Origin: Nitrospirillum amazonense
GTDB taxonomy: Bacteria; Pseudomonadota; Alphaproteobacteria; Azospirillales; Azospirillaceae
Length of the DNA: 64,000 bases
Direction of reading: 5' to 3'
NCBI RefSeq assembly: GCF_007828035.1
Contig: NZ_VITV01000004.1
Span: 573,559 to 637,558, forward strand
The position numbers and the translations under genes are program-made. Position 1 is the stretch's first letter, and each line of letters starts with the position of its first letter. A model generated the notes under the pieces. That model searched no databases. It was not told the DNA's origin and saw only the letters and a list, made by a program, of their open reading frames with translations. Of the stretch, positions 7,669 to 15,721 are shown piece by piece.

Positions 7669-8235
7669 TTATTCCCAACCGCCTAGCAGGGGGCGCATGC
7701 GCTTGCTGTCCACGTTGCGGATCTTCTGCCGGCCGTGAACATGGGTGGGTGCGGGCTCGACCGGGCCGCCGGCGCGCACCGGCCGCTCGGCGAAACGGCC
7801 CAGCGAGATCATGCGGTCGTACATGACGATGGCGGCGGCCACGGCCACGTTGACGCAGAACTTGATGGGGATCTTGATGACATGGTCGCAGCGCGCCTGC
7901 ATGGCCGGCGACAAACTGCCGCGCTCCGGCCCCAGGACATAGGCCGCCCGCAGGGGATGGCGGAAGCTGGGCAGGTCCACGGCGTCGTCCGTCAGTTCCA
8001 CACCCACCAGGGTGCAGCCTTCCGGCAGGGTCATGGCCGAGACGCTGGGGTAGGTGTAGAGCGGGACATGGTCCTGGCCGCCCGAGGTGTCGACCCGGTT
8101 CATCTCGTCCAGGTCCAGGGCGGCGTTCACGGTGAACACAAAGCTCGCCCCGAACGCATGGCCGGAGCGCATGATGGTCCCGATGTTGCCCGACTTGCTG
8201 ATCCCCTCGGCGCCCAGGGCGAAATATCCACGCAT
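7669..8235 (-). CDS. SpoU/TrmH-family RNA 2'-O-methyltransferase
   Basis: A 188-residue SPOUT-fold enzyme. GISKSGNIGTIMRSGHAFGA matches the first SpoU motif (normally N-x-G-x-I-x-R-T), AAYVLGPERGSLSP is motif 2 and IPIKFCVNVAVAAAIVMYDR is motif 3, which forms the SAM knot. ATG 8235 (MRGYFALGAEG) is chosen because the upstream extension does not resemble the family. The target tRNA or rRNA nucleotide cannot be told. It is divergent from the asparaginase gene. Confidence 0.85.
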   Translation of the reverse strand: MRGYFALGAEGISKSGNIGTIMRSGHAFGASFVFTVNAALDLDEMNRVDTSGGQDHVPLYTYPSVSAMTLPEGCTLVGVELTDDAVDLPSFRHPLRAAYVLGPERGSLSPAMQARCDHVIKIPIKFCVNVAVAAAIVMYDRMISLGRFAERPVRAGGPVEPAPTHVHGRQKIRNVDSKRMRPLLGGWE

Positions 8236-8363
8236 GCCGCGCACCTTGCACAAGGCAAGCCGCTTGGGCAAGGTTCCAGCCCCCCGGGAAACAGGATTGC
8301 AGTCATGCCCCGGCCGGGGGAGAACGCGGGCATCAACGAACCCCAAGGGCGGAGCGCCTGGTC

Positions 8364-9497
8364 ATGCACGACCACGACGACCATGATCATCACCACGGCG
8401 ACGGCTGCTGCGGCGGCCACGGCCATCAGCCCGCCGCCCAAGGCGCCCAAGGCCAGGCCACCGTGCGCCAGGTGGACATCCCCGACCGCTCCGATGCGCC
8501 CATCCTGGTGGAGGTGACGCGCGGGTCCATGGTGGAATCGCGCCATCGTGGCCGGGTGGTGGTGGTCGATGCCGGCGCCCGCGTGGTGGCCCACTGGGGC
8601 GACGTGGATGGGTTGGTTTATCCCCGCTCCTCCAACAAGGCCTTGCAGGCCATCCCCTTGATCGAAAGCGGGGCGGCCGACGCCTATGCCGTAACGGATG
8701 AGGAACTGGCGCTCGCCTGCGCCTCCCATCAGGGGGAGGCCATGCACACCGAACGCGTAGCCGTCTGGCTGGACCGGCTGGGCCTGTCGGTGGACGACCT
8801 GGAATGCGGCGCCCACTTGCCGACGCATGAGCCGACGGCGGCCGCCCTGCTGGCGGCGGGACAGAAGCCGACTGCCCTGCACAACAACTGCTCCGGCAAA
8901 CACACCGGCTTCCTGGCCGTGGCCAAGCATAAAGGAGAGAAGCTGGCGGGCTATGTCCGGTACCAGCACCCGGTGCAGCAGCGCATTTTGGGCGTCATCG
9001 AGCAGGTGACCGGCCATGATCTCAGCCGCGCGCCCTGGGGCGTCGACGGCTGCTCCATCCCCACCATCGGCCTGCCCCTGGGCGCCCTGGCTCTGGGCAT
9101 GGCCCGGCTGGCCGACCCCGACAGCCTGCCCGATCGGCGGGCGGAGGCGGTGATGCGCCTGCGCCGCGCCTGGGGCAAGCATCCCGAGCTGGTGGGCGGC
9201 ACCGGCAACTTCGACACCGAGGTCATGCGCGCCGCCAACTCGGCCGTGCTGCTGAAGTCGGGGGCGGAGGGCGTGTGCTGCGCCGTGCTGCCGGAACACG
9301 GGCTGGGCATCGCCCTGAAGATCGAGGACGGGGCGCCCCGCGCCGCCGGGCCCGCAATGGCGGCGGTGCTGAAGCGCCTGGGCGTGCTGCCCGATACGGT
9401 GTGGGACGGCGTCGCCACCTTGGCCGTCGCCCCGGTCACCAGCCGTAAGGGCGAGACCGTCGGCGAAATCCGCCCCACCGCCGTGGCGGCGGGCTGA
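8364..9497 (+). CDS. Asparaginase, Rhizobium type II-like (Zn-dependent), with His-rich N-terminus
   Basis: A 377-residue product. It matches the rhizobial thermolabile asparaginase family (ReAII-type, unrelated to E. coli AnsB): RSSNKALQA supplies the Ser89...Lys92 pair, CASHQGE Ser121, NNCSGKHTGF Cys176/Lys179 and GVDGCSIPT Cys230. These align at a constant offset of 41 with the catalytic and zinc residues I recall for R. etli ReAII (S48, K51, S80, C135, K138, C189). Preceding the enzyme is a His/Asp/Cys-rich stretch (MHDHDDHDHHHGDGCCGGHG). The start is supported by CGGAG about 10 bases upstream. It would hydrolyse asparagine to aspartate and ammonium in the cytoplasm. It is convergent with amtB. 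Confidence 0.85.
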   Translation: MHDHDDHDHHHGDGCCGGHGHQPAAQGAQGQATVRQVDIPDRSDAPILVEVTRGSMVESRHRGRVVVVDAGARVVAHWGDVDGLVYPRSSNKALQAIPLIESGAADAYAVTDEELALACASHQGEAMHTERVAVWLDRLGLSVDDLECGAHLPTHEPTAAALLAAGQKPTALHNNCSGKHTGFLAVAKHKGEKLAGYVRYQHPVQQRILGVIEQVTGHDLSRAPWGVDGCSIPTIGLPLGALALGMARLADPDSLPDRRAEAVMRLRRAWGKHPELVGGTGNFDTEVMRAANSAVLLKSGAEGVCCAVLPEHGLGIALKIEDGAPRAAGPAMAAVLKRLGVLPDTVWDGVATLAVAPVTSRKGETVGEIRPTAVAAG

Positions 9498-9524
9498 CCC
9501 CTTCCTGATGGATGCACAAATGAA

Positions 9525-9556
9525 AACCGCCGCCGAGGTAGCCCCCGGCGGCGGTT
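9525..9556. terminator. Bidirectional intrinsic terminator between asparaginase and amtB
   Basis: A perfect 11-bp stem (AACCGCCGCCG / CGGCGGCGGTT) with a 10-base loop. The AAAA on its left side gives a U-run on the minus strand, so it suits amtB at least as well as the plus-strand gene. Confidence 0.75.
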
Positions 9557-9583
9557 CCCGTTTCGGGCTGACCCGCCCTTGTA

Positions 9584-10990
9584 TTAGTGGATCGACTCGC
9601 CGTGGAGCGCGATGTCCAGGCCGTCGCGCTCGATGTCCTCATCGACGCGCAGGCCGATCACCAGGTCGATGATCTTCAGCAGGATGAAGGTGATGACGGC
9701 GCACCAGACGACGGTGAAGGCCACACCTTCCAGCTGGGTCAGCACCTGGCCGACATTGCCCTCGATCAGGCCCAGCTTGGTGTCCGGCGCGTCCTTCAGC
9801 GTGGCGGCGAAGGCGCCCTCGCTGTTGGCGATGGACATCTTGGCGAACACGCCGGTCAGGATGGCGCCCACGATGCCGCCGATGCCGTGCACGCCGAAGG
9901 CGTCCAGGCTGTCGTCATAGCCCAGGGCGCGCTTCATGGACGTGGCGGTGAAGAAGCAGATGACGCCGGCGGCGATGCCGATGGCGAAGGCACCGACGGT
10001 GTCGACGAAGCCGGCGGCCGGGGTGATGGCCACCAGACCGGCGACGGCGCCCGAGATGATGCCCAGGACCGAGGGCTTGCCCTTCAGGGCCCATTCCACG
10101 AACACCCAGGCCAGCGCCGCGGCGCCCGTGGCCACCTGGGTCACGGTCATGGCCATGCCGGCGCGCGGGCCGGCGGTAAGGGCCGAACCGGCGTTGAAGC
10201 CGAACCAGCCCACCCACAGCAGTGAGGCGCCGATGAGGCTCAGCACCAGGTTGTGCGGGCTGAAGTCGGCGTTGGGATAACCCTTGCGCTTGCCGATGAC
10301 CAGGCAGGCCACCAGGCCGGCGATGCCGGCGTTGATGTGCACGACGGTGCCGCCGGCGAAGTCCAGCACGCCCAGCTTGGCCATGAAACCGTTGGGATGC
10401 CAGACGGTATGGGCCACGGGGGCGTAGACCAGCAGCGACCACAGCGTGATGAAGATCAGCATCGCCGAGAACTTCATGCGGTCGGCGAAGGCGCCGGTGA
10501 TCAGCGCCGGCGTGATGATCGCGAAGGTCATCTGGTACATCATGAACACCGGCTCCGGGATCGTCGGGGCCAGGCTGTGGGTGCCGGTCGGGTCCATGCC
10601 CGCCAGCAGCACGCGGCTGAAGCCGCCGATGAATTCCTTGGCGTCGGCGGCGTCACTGGCGGCGGTGAAGGACAGGCTGTAGCCCACCAGCGCCCAGATG
10701 ACCGTGACCAGGCAGGTGATGGTGAAGCTCTGCATCACCATGGCCAGCACGTTGAACTTGCGCACCATGCCGCCGTAGAACAGCGCCAGGCCGGGAATGG
10801 TCATCATCAGCACCAGGGCCGTGGACATCAGCATCCACGCCGTGTCGCCGCCGCTGATGGTGGGGGCCGCCGTGGCCGCGGCGGGCGCCGCGGCATCCTG
10901 CGCCATGGCCAGCGCGGGCAGGCCCGCCGCCAGCACACCTACGCCCAGTCCCAGGAAACGCTTACCCAAACTGCTCATGCCATACCCCAT
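9584..10990 (-). CDS. amtB: Ammonium transporter AmtB
   Basis: A roughly 468-residue Amt/Rh/MEP channel. It has a signal sequence (LGLGVGVLAAGLPALAMAQ), an Ala-rich linker, then 11 hydrophobic segments starting GDTAWMLMSTALVLMMTIPG. The twin pore histidines are in VVHINAG and FGVHGIGG, and the Amt motif DFAGGTVVHINAG is intact. It imports ammonium across the inner membrane under nitrogen limitation. Start is ATG 10990 or 10978. No glnK-like PII gene is adjacent, unlike the common glnK-amtB pair. A possible sigma-54 promoter lies about 200 bases upstream, and convergent asparaginase produces ammonium. Confidence 0.93.
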   Translation of the reverse strand: MGYGMSSLGKRFLGLGVGVLAAGLPALAMAQDAAAPAAATAAPTISGGDTAWMLMSTALVLMMTIPGLALFYGGMVRKFNVLAMVMQSFTITCLVTVIWALVGYSLSFTAASDAADAKEFIGGFSRVLLAGMDPTGTHSLAPTIPEPVFMMYQMTFAIITPALITGAFADRMKFSAMLIFITLWSLLVYAPVAHTVWHPNGFMAKLGVLDFAGGTVVHINAGIAGLVACLVIGKRKGYPNADFSPHNLVLSLIGASLLWVGWFGFNAGSALTAGPRAGMAMTVTQVATGAAALAWVFVEWALKGKPSVLGIISGAVAGLVAITPAAGFVDTVGAFAIGIAAGVICFFTATSMKRALGYDDSLDAFGVHGIGGIVGAILTGVFAKMSIANSEGAFAATLKDAPDTKLGLIEGNVGQVLTQLEGVAFTVVWCAVITFILLKIIDLVIGLRVDEDIERDGLDIALHGESIH

Positions 10991-11188
10991 CCCAATCACC
11001 GCGTTATCAGTCACCGCTGGCGGTCCAAAGCCGTCACCGGCCCGGTCCGCTGGCCATCCGCGAACCCGCACCCTGAAAAGCGCGCGGCCCCCTCTTTCAA
11101 ACTTCGTGCCGCGATACATTCGAAAGCTGTCTGGGCTTTGGGGCGGGGGCGGATGATCAAATTATGGGCGGGATCGGCGGAGGAAGTC

Positions 11189-11203
11189 GCATGCTGGCGC
11201 CCA
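11189..11203 (-). promoter_or_regulatory. Weak candidate sigma-54 promoter for amtB
   Basis: On the minus strand TGGGCGCCAGCATGC has GG and GC at the exact -24/-12 spacing (10 bases between), but the -12 element is ATGC, not TTGC. The context (amtB) is what makes it worth listing. Confidence 0.25.
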
Positions 11204-11382
11204 GCTGCTTAAAGGATAGGCGAAATCCCATCAAAATTCACACTGCACTGATAGTGGGATCAAGACATTAGGGTAGGACACCATCAAATATCGGCGCCTC
11301 TGGCGCCAAACTATGCGGGAATTGCCTATTTTTCGGGCTTCATTCCGGATGTCACCGAATGGGGTGCCCCAAAAGCAACGAC

Positions 11383-11436
11383 GCCGGCGCCACCCCATCG
11401 CCACCCCGGGACAGGGGGGAAGGGGCAGGCGCCGGC
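11383..11436 (-). terminator. Hairpin after the 11477-11716 gene
   Basis: Inverted repeat GCCGGCGCC ... GGCGCCGGC, with ACCCC/GGGG complementarity extending it, lies about 40 bases past the stop of the small minus-strand gene. Confidence 0.5.
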
Positions 11437-11476
11437 GCCGCAGCAAACTCTCAATCAGCCGTGAGGAAGGCGATGA

Positions 11477-11716
11477 TTATTCCTCTTCCTCGTCGGCGTC
11501 CTGCTCGATCTGGTTGGCCAGGTCGTGCAGCATGTCCACCACGTCCTGGTGGGTGGTCTCTTCCACCGCCTGGTTGACGGCCACTTCGATCATGGCGACC
11601 GCCACATAGGCGGCCAGGGGGCCCGCCTCCTTGAGCGCCGCCTCAAGATGCTTTTCCGCGACGCTCAGCGCCTTTTCGAACAGGGCTTCCGCGGTGGAGT
11701 TGTTGGTGTCGCTCAT
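11477..11716 (-). CDS. Small acidic helical hypothetical protein
   Basis: A 79-residue protein, MSDTNNSTAEALFEKALSVA at the start, strongly acidic at the end (EQDADEEEE). It looks all-helical with Ala-rich amphipathic stretches (VAEKHLEAALKEAGPLAAYV) and no signal or membrane segment. I do not recognise it. Reading-frame composition and its own downstream hairpin support a real gene. It is divergent from the thioesterase gene. Confidence 0.55.
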   Translation of the reverse strand: MSDTNNSTAEALFEKALSVAEKHLEAALKEAGPLAAYVAVAMIEVAVNQAVEETTHQDVVDMLHDLANQIEQDADEEEE

Positions 11717-11872
11717 GGCAGACCTTCACTGTGATAATAGGGGTGTATGGATCAGATGATGGGCAGCTATAGCACCCTTGCCGGGTGTCGTCACGCCGCC
11801 CCGCTTGCCAAATCCGGTTCCATACCCCTAATCCCTGGGCGAACCCCGCCCCGTCACAGGAACTTAACGCCA

Positions 11873-12340
11873 GTGTCCGCCCCGACCCCGCTTCCGTCTG
11901 CCTCCAGCGACGCGGCCGACCCGCCCTTCGACCTGGCCGATGCCGGCAGCTACCGTTTCTGGACGGATGAGCACGTGCGTTTCAATGACCTGGACCCGGT
12001 GGGCCACGTCAACAACAACGCCTTCGGGGTCTATTTCGAATCGGGCCGCGTGGCGCTGCACCAGGCCCTGCGCGGCCGGGTGGGTTTCGACCGTCATGCC
12101 ATCGTGATGCGCAAGATCACCATCGATTACCTGGCGGAGATCACCTACCCCAACGCCGTGCGCATCGGCACCCGCCTGGTGCGCCTGGGCCGCACGTCGT
12201 GGACGACGGGCAGCGGCCTGTTCGTTGGCGGCCGGTGCCACGCCACCGCCCTGTCCGTCTCCGTTCTGGTGGATGTCGATAGCCATCGCCCCACCCCCAT
12301 CCCCGATGATCTGCGCCCCGTCATGGAGACCCTGCTGTGA
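11873..12340 (+). CDS. Acyl-CoA thioesterase, 4HBT hotdog family
   Basis: A 155-residue protein beginning at GTG 11873, with AGGAA nine bases upstream. The hotdog motif FNDLDPVGHVNNNAFGVYFE (about 36-55) matches 4-hydroxybenzoyl-CoA thioesterase-type enzymes, with Asp as the probable catalytic residue (DPVGHVNN). The rest (ITIDYLAEITYPNAVRIGTR) fits the central helix and strand pattern. It should hydrolyse an acyl-CoA or acyl-ACP of unknown chain. An open frame runs further upstream but lacks a ribosome site. Its stop overlaps the GTG of the next gene (TGTGA), so the two are probably translationally coupled. Confidence 0.82.
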   Translation: MSAPTPLPSASSDAADPPFDLADAGSYRFWTDEHVRFNDLDPVGHVNNNAFGVYFESGRVALHQALRGRVGFDRHAIVMRKITIDYLAEITYPNAVRIGTRLVRLGRTSWTTGSGLFVGGRCHATALSVSVLVDVDSHRPTPIPDDLRPVMETLL

Positions 12341-13728
12341 GCCGTCGTTCCTCCCCCGGGCCCACCCCCGCGCGCGGCAAGCCTTCCGCCGGCCGCCACC
12401 AGTCCCGCCGTCCTGCCGCCCGTCCGCCGGTGGAGCCGCCCACCAGCGGCCCTATCGAAATCACGGTGGAAAGCGTGGGCGCCCTGGGCGACGGTGTCGC
12501 CCACTGGCAGGAGCCGTATGGGCCGAACCACCGCCTGTTCGTGCCCCAGACCCTGGTGGGCGACCGGCTGATGGTGCGCTTCGCCCAGCAGCGCGGCGAG
12601 GGCTGGCTGGTGGAACCGGTGTCGCTGCTGGCCGAGGGGCCGGGCCGTGCCGACCCCGCCTGCCGCCACTTCGGCACTTGCGGCGGCTGCACCCTGCAGC
12701 ATATGGATGCTGAGACCTACGGCGCCTGGAAGGTGGAACAGCTGCGCCACGCCTTGTCGCGCGCCGGCGTCACCAATTTGCCCATGGCTCCGCTGGTGCG
12801 CACGCCGCCCCATGCCCGTCGGCGCGCCGTGCTGGCGGCCGCCCGCCGGGGCCGCCGCCTGTGGCTGGGCTTCAATGAGCGCGCCAGCCACCGCTTGGTG
12901 GACATCGAGGAGTGCACCGTGCTGGCGCCGCGCCTGATGGCGCTGGTCGCTCCCCTGCGCGCCCTGCTGCTGGATCTGCTCCCGGACGAGCATACGCTGG
13001 ACGTGGCGCTGACCCTGCTGGACGACGGGCCGGACGTCCTTTTGGTGGGACTGCCGCAGCCCGACCTGAACGCCCTGGAAAAGCTGGGCGCCTTCGCCGA
13101 GGCTCATGACCTGGCCCGCCTCACCTGGTCCAAGCGGCCGGGCGCGCCGGCGGAGCCCATCGCGCTCCGCCGCACCGGCGTGGTGCGCTTTGGCCCGGTG
13201 GCGGTATCGCCCGCTGCGGGGTCCTTCCTGCAGGCCAGCGCTGAGGGCGAGGCCGCGCTGGTGGCGGAGGCTTTGGCCGGGGCGAAGGGTGCTGCCAGGG
13301 TAGCCGACCTGTTCGCCGGCAGCGGCACCCTGACCTTCCCCCTGTCCACCTTGGCGCCCGTGCACGCGGTTGAGGGCGATGGTGTCGCCATCACGGCGCT
13401 GGAGGCGGCGGCCCGCATGGCGGGCGGCGGCCATCCCGTGACGGTGGAACGCCGCGACCTGTTCAAGGAACCCTTGTCCCCGGCGGAATTGTCGGCCTAC
13501 CAGGCGGTGGTGTTCGATCCGCCGCGCGCCGGCGCCGCGTCCCAGGCGGCGGCCCTGGCCGCATCCACCGTGCCGGTGGTGGTCGCCATCTCCTGCAACC
13601 CGGTCAGCTTCGCCCGCGACGCCGCCCTGCTGCTGGAGGGCGGCTACGTCCTGGAGCGCCTGGTGCCGGTGGACCAGTTCCTATGGTCCCCCCATCTGGA
13701 GGTCGCGGCCCGTTTCCGCCGGCCGTGA
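12337..13728 (+). CDS. rlmD: RNA m5U methyltransferase (RumA/RlmD-like)
   Basis: A 463-residue class I SAM enzyme. After a basic linker comes a TRAM-like segment (ITVESVGALGDGVAHW), then the [4Fe-4S] ligand pattern CRHFGTCGGC with a fourth Cys in IEECTVL. The methyltransferase domain has DLFAGSGTLTFPL (SAM loop), FDPPRAGA (motif IV) and ISCNPVSFARD with the nucleophilic Cys. Such enzymes make 5-methyluridine in 23S rRNA (U1939 and/or U747). Which position is modified cannot be read from the sequence. It starts at GTG overlapping the thioesterase stop. Confidence 0.88.
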   Translation: MSRRSSPGPTPARGKPSAGRHQSRRPAARPPVEPPTSGPIEITVESVGALGDGVAHWQEPYGPNHRLFVPQTLVGDRLMVRFAQQRGEGWLVEPVSLLAEGPGRADPACRHFGTCGGCTLQHMDAETYGAWKVEQLRHALSRAGVTNLPMAPLVRTPPHARRRAVLAAARRGRRLWLGFNERASHRLVDIEECTVLAPRLMALVAPLRALLLDLLPDEHTLDVALTLLDDGPDVLLVGLPQPDLNALEKLGAFAEAHDLARLTWSKRPGAPAEPIALRRTGVVRFGPVAVSPAAGSFLQASAEGEAALVAEALAGAKGAARVADLFAGSGTLTFPLSTLAPVHAVEGDGVAITALEAAARMAGGGHPVTVERRDLFKEPLSPAELSAYQAVVFDPPRAGAASQAAALAASTVPVVVAISCNPVSFARDAALLLEGGYVLERLVPVDQFLWSPHLEVAARFRRP

Positions 13729-13880
13729 TGGATGCCGTGAGGAATGGGGGCAGCGTTACCAGTCTGCCGCAGTGGCGCTAAAGGTGACGTGGCTAGGCCG
13801 GTGCGGCTGTGCGGGGGGCGCGATGACGTGCTATAACCGCACCCCCGTTGGCGCAATCCAGAAGCGAGTCCGTCAGTCCC

Positions 13881-14072
13881 ATGAGCAAGGCGCTTGAGAT
13901 CCTGAAGTCCTACGCCCCGGCCACGGTGGCGGAGGAAAACGTGCTGAACGACATCCTGGACCGGCTGGGCCGCCGGACGCTGGACGCCGACACCGCCGTC
14001 GAACAGATCATCGACCGTCTGGACTGGCCGCTGGACCGCGCCGCCGCCGAGGTGGATGCGTATCTGGAATAG
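13881..14072 (+). CDS. Small conserved-looking helical protein
   Basis: A 63-residue protein from ATG 13881 (MSKALEILKSYAPATVAEE). It is acidic and all-helical, with repeated ILDRLGRRTLDADTAVEQII-type amphipathic helices, and shows no signal or membrane span. Not recognised. It could be a small protein-protein adaptor. It is followed at once by the paired structured repeats at 14.1-14.3 kb. Confidence 0.5.
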   Translation: MSKALEILKSYAPATVAEENVLNDILDRLGRRTLDADTAVEQIIDRLDWPLDRAAAEVDAYLE

Positions 14073-14099
14073 TTCCTCAAACGCCGGTTCTTGAGTGTT

Positions 14100-14187
14100 C
14101 CTCAAGCGCCGGCGTCCTCATCCGGGGACTTGGCTTCCTCGCTGCGCCCTGCGGTGCTCGCTGCGGCGGCCACGGTCGTGGCCTTGT
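14100..14187 (-). repeat. Interspersed structured repeat, copy 2 (short-middle type)
   Basis: Read on the minus strand it has hairpin 1 GGCCAC-GACC-GTGGCC (14168-14183), middle GCGAGCACCGCAGGGCGCAG, then AGCGAGGAAGCCAAG, and closing hairpin GTCCCC-GGAT-GAGGAC (14114-14129, one mismatch), ending GGCGCTTGAGG. It is inverted relative to copy 3, only 40 bases away. A truncated tail copy (CCTCAAACGCCGG) lies at 14076-14088. Confidence 0.85.
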
Positions 14188-14226
14188 CGCTACGCTCCGT
14201 GCCATATTGCTTGTGACGGAACCGGG

Positions 14227-14324
14227 CTAGGCCGCGACTGCGGCCGCCGGAGCTTTGCGGGGAGCGGCAGCGGACTGCAAAGCGAGGTTTAGCCAAGGGC
14301 CTGATGGCCCGCTGGCGTCTGAGG
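14227..14324 (+). repeat. Interspersed structured repeat, copy 3 (long-middle type)
   Basis: CTAGGCCGCGACTGCGGCC at the start. Hairpin 1 is GGCCGC-GACT-GCGGCC (14230-14245), hairpin 2 pairs GCTTTGC (14252-14258) with GCAAAGC (14277-14283), and the closing hairpin is GGGCC-TGAT-GGCCC (14297-14310). All three stems are perfect. It sits between the convergent 3' ends of the 13881 and 14339 genes. Confidence 0.9.
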
Positions 14325-14338
14325 CGGACCAATAAATA

Positions 14339-15439
14339 TTACTCGGTAATGCGTATCGTGGGCAGACCAACCCCGGCGGCGGCGCGTTCCCGCAGGATTT
14401 CGCGGCGGAAGCGGTAGAGTTCCGCCGGGCGGCCGCCGGTGCGCACTTCCAGGGCGCCCGTGGGCTCCACCAGGCCGCCGGCGATCAGCAGGCGGCGGAA
14501 GTTCTGCTTGTGCAGGCGTACGCCGGACAGCGCCTCCACCAGGCGCTGCAGCTGGAACAGGGTGAACTGCGGCGGCAGCAGGTCGAACACCACCGGCCGG
14601 TATTTCAGCTTGCCCCGCACCCGCCCCAGCGCCGCCGCCAGGATGCGGCGGTTGTCCTGGGCCATGGGGATGCCGGTGGCGGCCAGCGCCTCGGGCTGCA
14701 CCGGGCCGGACCACAGGCCGGCCACGTCGGCTGGCAGCTTGCCGTTCTGCGCCAGGCGGGCCAGCACGGCGCGGTCGCGCGGCGCCTCCGCCACCAAGCC
14801 TGCCTCGTACAGCAGCTCATACCGCTCCAGCACCCGTTCATAGTCCCAGGCGTCGTCGTCACGGCTGAAGGTGGTGTGCACCCGGTCGCGGCGTGCGGCC
14901 GCCAATTCCGGATCATGCTCGGCCCAGCGCTCCAGCGCCGGCAGCAGGGTGCGGGCGATCATGGCCGGCCGGCCGTCGCGCCAATCCTCCCACGGGAAAT
15001 AGCTGTACCAGTCGTGCCATTCGGCGGCCCCGGATCCCGACAGCGGCGCCTCGCGCGTCAGGGCGATATAGCCGATGGAGACGACACGGGCGTCGCCGTC
15101 CACCTCGCGCAGATCGCGATAGCGGTCGCCAAAGGTGTAGAGCTGCTCAACATAGCCCAGGGGCAGGCCCGTCAGCTCCGTCACCCAGCGGCGCAGCCCC
15201 TGTTCCAGGGTGCGGTGGCGCTCCGGCGCGAAGGGGCCGAAGGGCAGGGCGTCCCAGTCGCCGCTGGCCTGCTGCTGTGGCGTCGCCAAGTCATGGGTGA
15301 GGCGGCGCACCACCAGCACGCGCGGCACCTCCCGCGTCACCGCCACGATCACGGCGGTCAGACCGATGGAGGCGCGCTCGCCCATGGGCTGTGGGATGGG
15401 CTGGCCGGGCTGGGGCTGGGGGGCCTGGGCGCTGGTCAC
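14339..15439 (-). CDS. Nudix-domain transcriptional regulator (NrtR/NadQ-like)
   Basis: A 366-residue protein from GTG 15439 with GGGAGA just upstream. The N-terminal part is a Nudix-like fold (IGLTAVIVAVTREVPRVLVV, then GLRRWVTELTGLPLGYVEQL where the Nudix box would be), but the catalytic GX5EX7REUXEEXGU signature is degenerate, as in ligand-sensing Nudix regulators. The C-terminal ~150 residues resemble the winged helix of NrtR (LPPQFTLFQLQRLVEALSG, LHKQNFRRLLIAGGLVEPTG). NrtR and NadQ proteins regulate NAD genes in response to NAD metabolites. It is divergent from the NAD-glutamate dehydrogenase, with several dyads between. The ligand and target are inferred. Confidence 0.75.
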   Translation of the reverse strand: MTSAQAPQPQPGQPIPQPMGERASIGLTAVIVAVTREVPRVLVVRRLTHDLATPQQQASGDWDALPFGPFAPERHRTLEQGLRRWVTELTGLPLGYVEQLYTFGDRYRDLREVDGDARVVSIGYIALTREAPLSGSGAAEWHDWYSYFPWEDWRDGRPAMIARTLLPALERWAEHDPELAAARRDRVHTTFSRDDDAWDYERVLERYELLYEAGLVAEAPRDRAVLARLAQNGKLPADVAGLWSGPVQPEALAATGIPMAQDNRRILAAALGRVRGKLKYRPVVFDLLPPQFTLFQLQRLVEALSGVRLHKQNFRRLLIAGGLVEPTGALEVRTGGRPAELYRFRREILRERAAAGVGLPTIRITE

Positions 15440-15574
15440 GAGTCTCCCGCCAAATCTGTTTTCGGGGCACCTTTTCCGGACCCGGGGCGGAGGCCCGTCC
15501 CGGGGCGCGACAGAATGTGTTGTCCGAGACGCTTTTGACAGCAAGAGAAAGTTCACGGGCTCCTGTTAAAAGAC

Positions 15575-15592
15575 GACAATCTGCTTATTGTC
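15575..15592. promoter_or_regulatory. Inverted repeat in the regulator-gdh spacer
   Basis: GACAAT-N6-ATTGTC is a perfect 6-bp dyad about midway between the Nudix regulator and the glutamate dehydrogenase. A related GACA-N8-TGTC lies at 15509-15524. Both are candidate operators for the Nudix-HTH protein; only symmetry and position support this. Confidence 0.4.
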
Positions 15593-15721
15593 CTAAGCCG
15601 CAGGATGCCGCTTCGTTTCCCCACCATGATTTGCCTATGGTAGGCCCCGCGAATTAACGGGCCGGCCGCCGTGTGGCGACCACATGTCGTGAGAGAAGGT
15701 CCGACTTCGGGAGAGAGACCC

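Larger units (their letters stand above)
10991..11476. other. Upstream region of amtB
   Basis: A 486-bp spacer without a convincing gene. It holds a candidate sigma-54 promoter for amtB, a GGCGCC-TCT-GGCGCC hairpin (11293-11307) and, at its right end, the terminator of the small 11477-11716 gene. The length is typical for an enhancer-dependent promoter with upstream NtrC sites, but no NtrC site was recognised. Confidence 0.5.
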
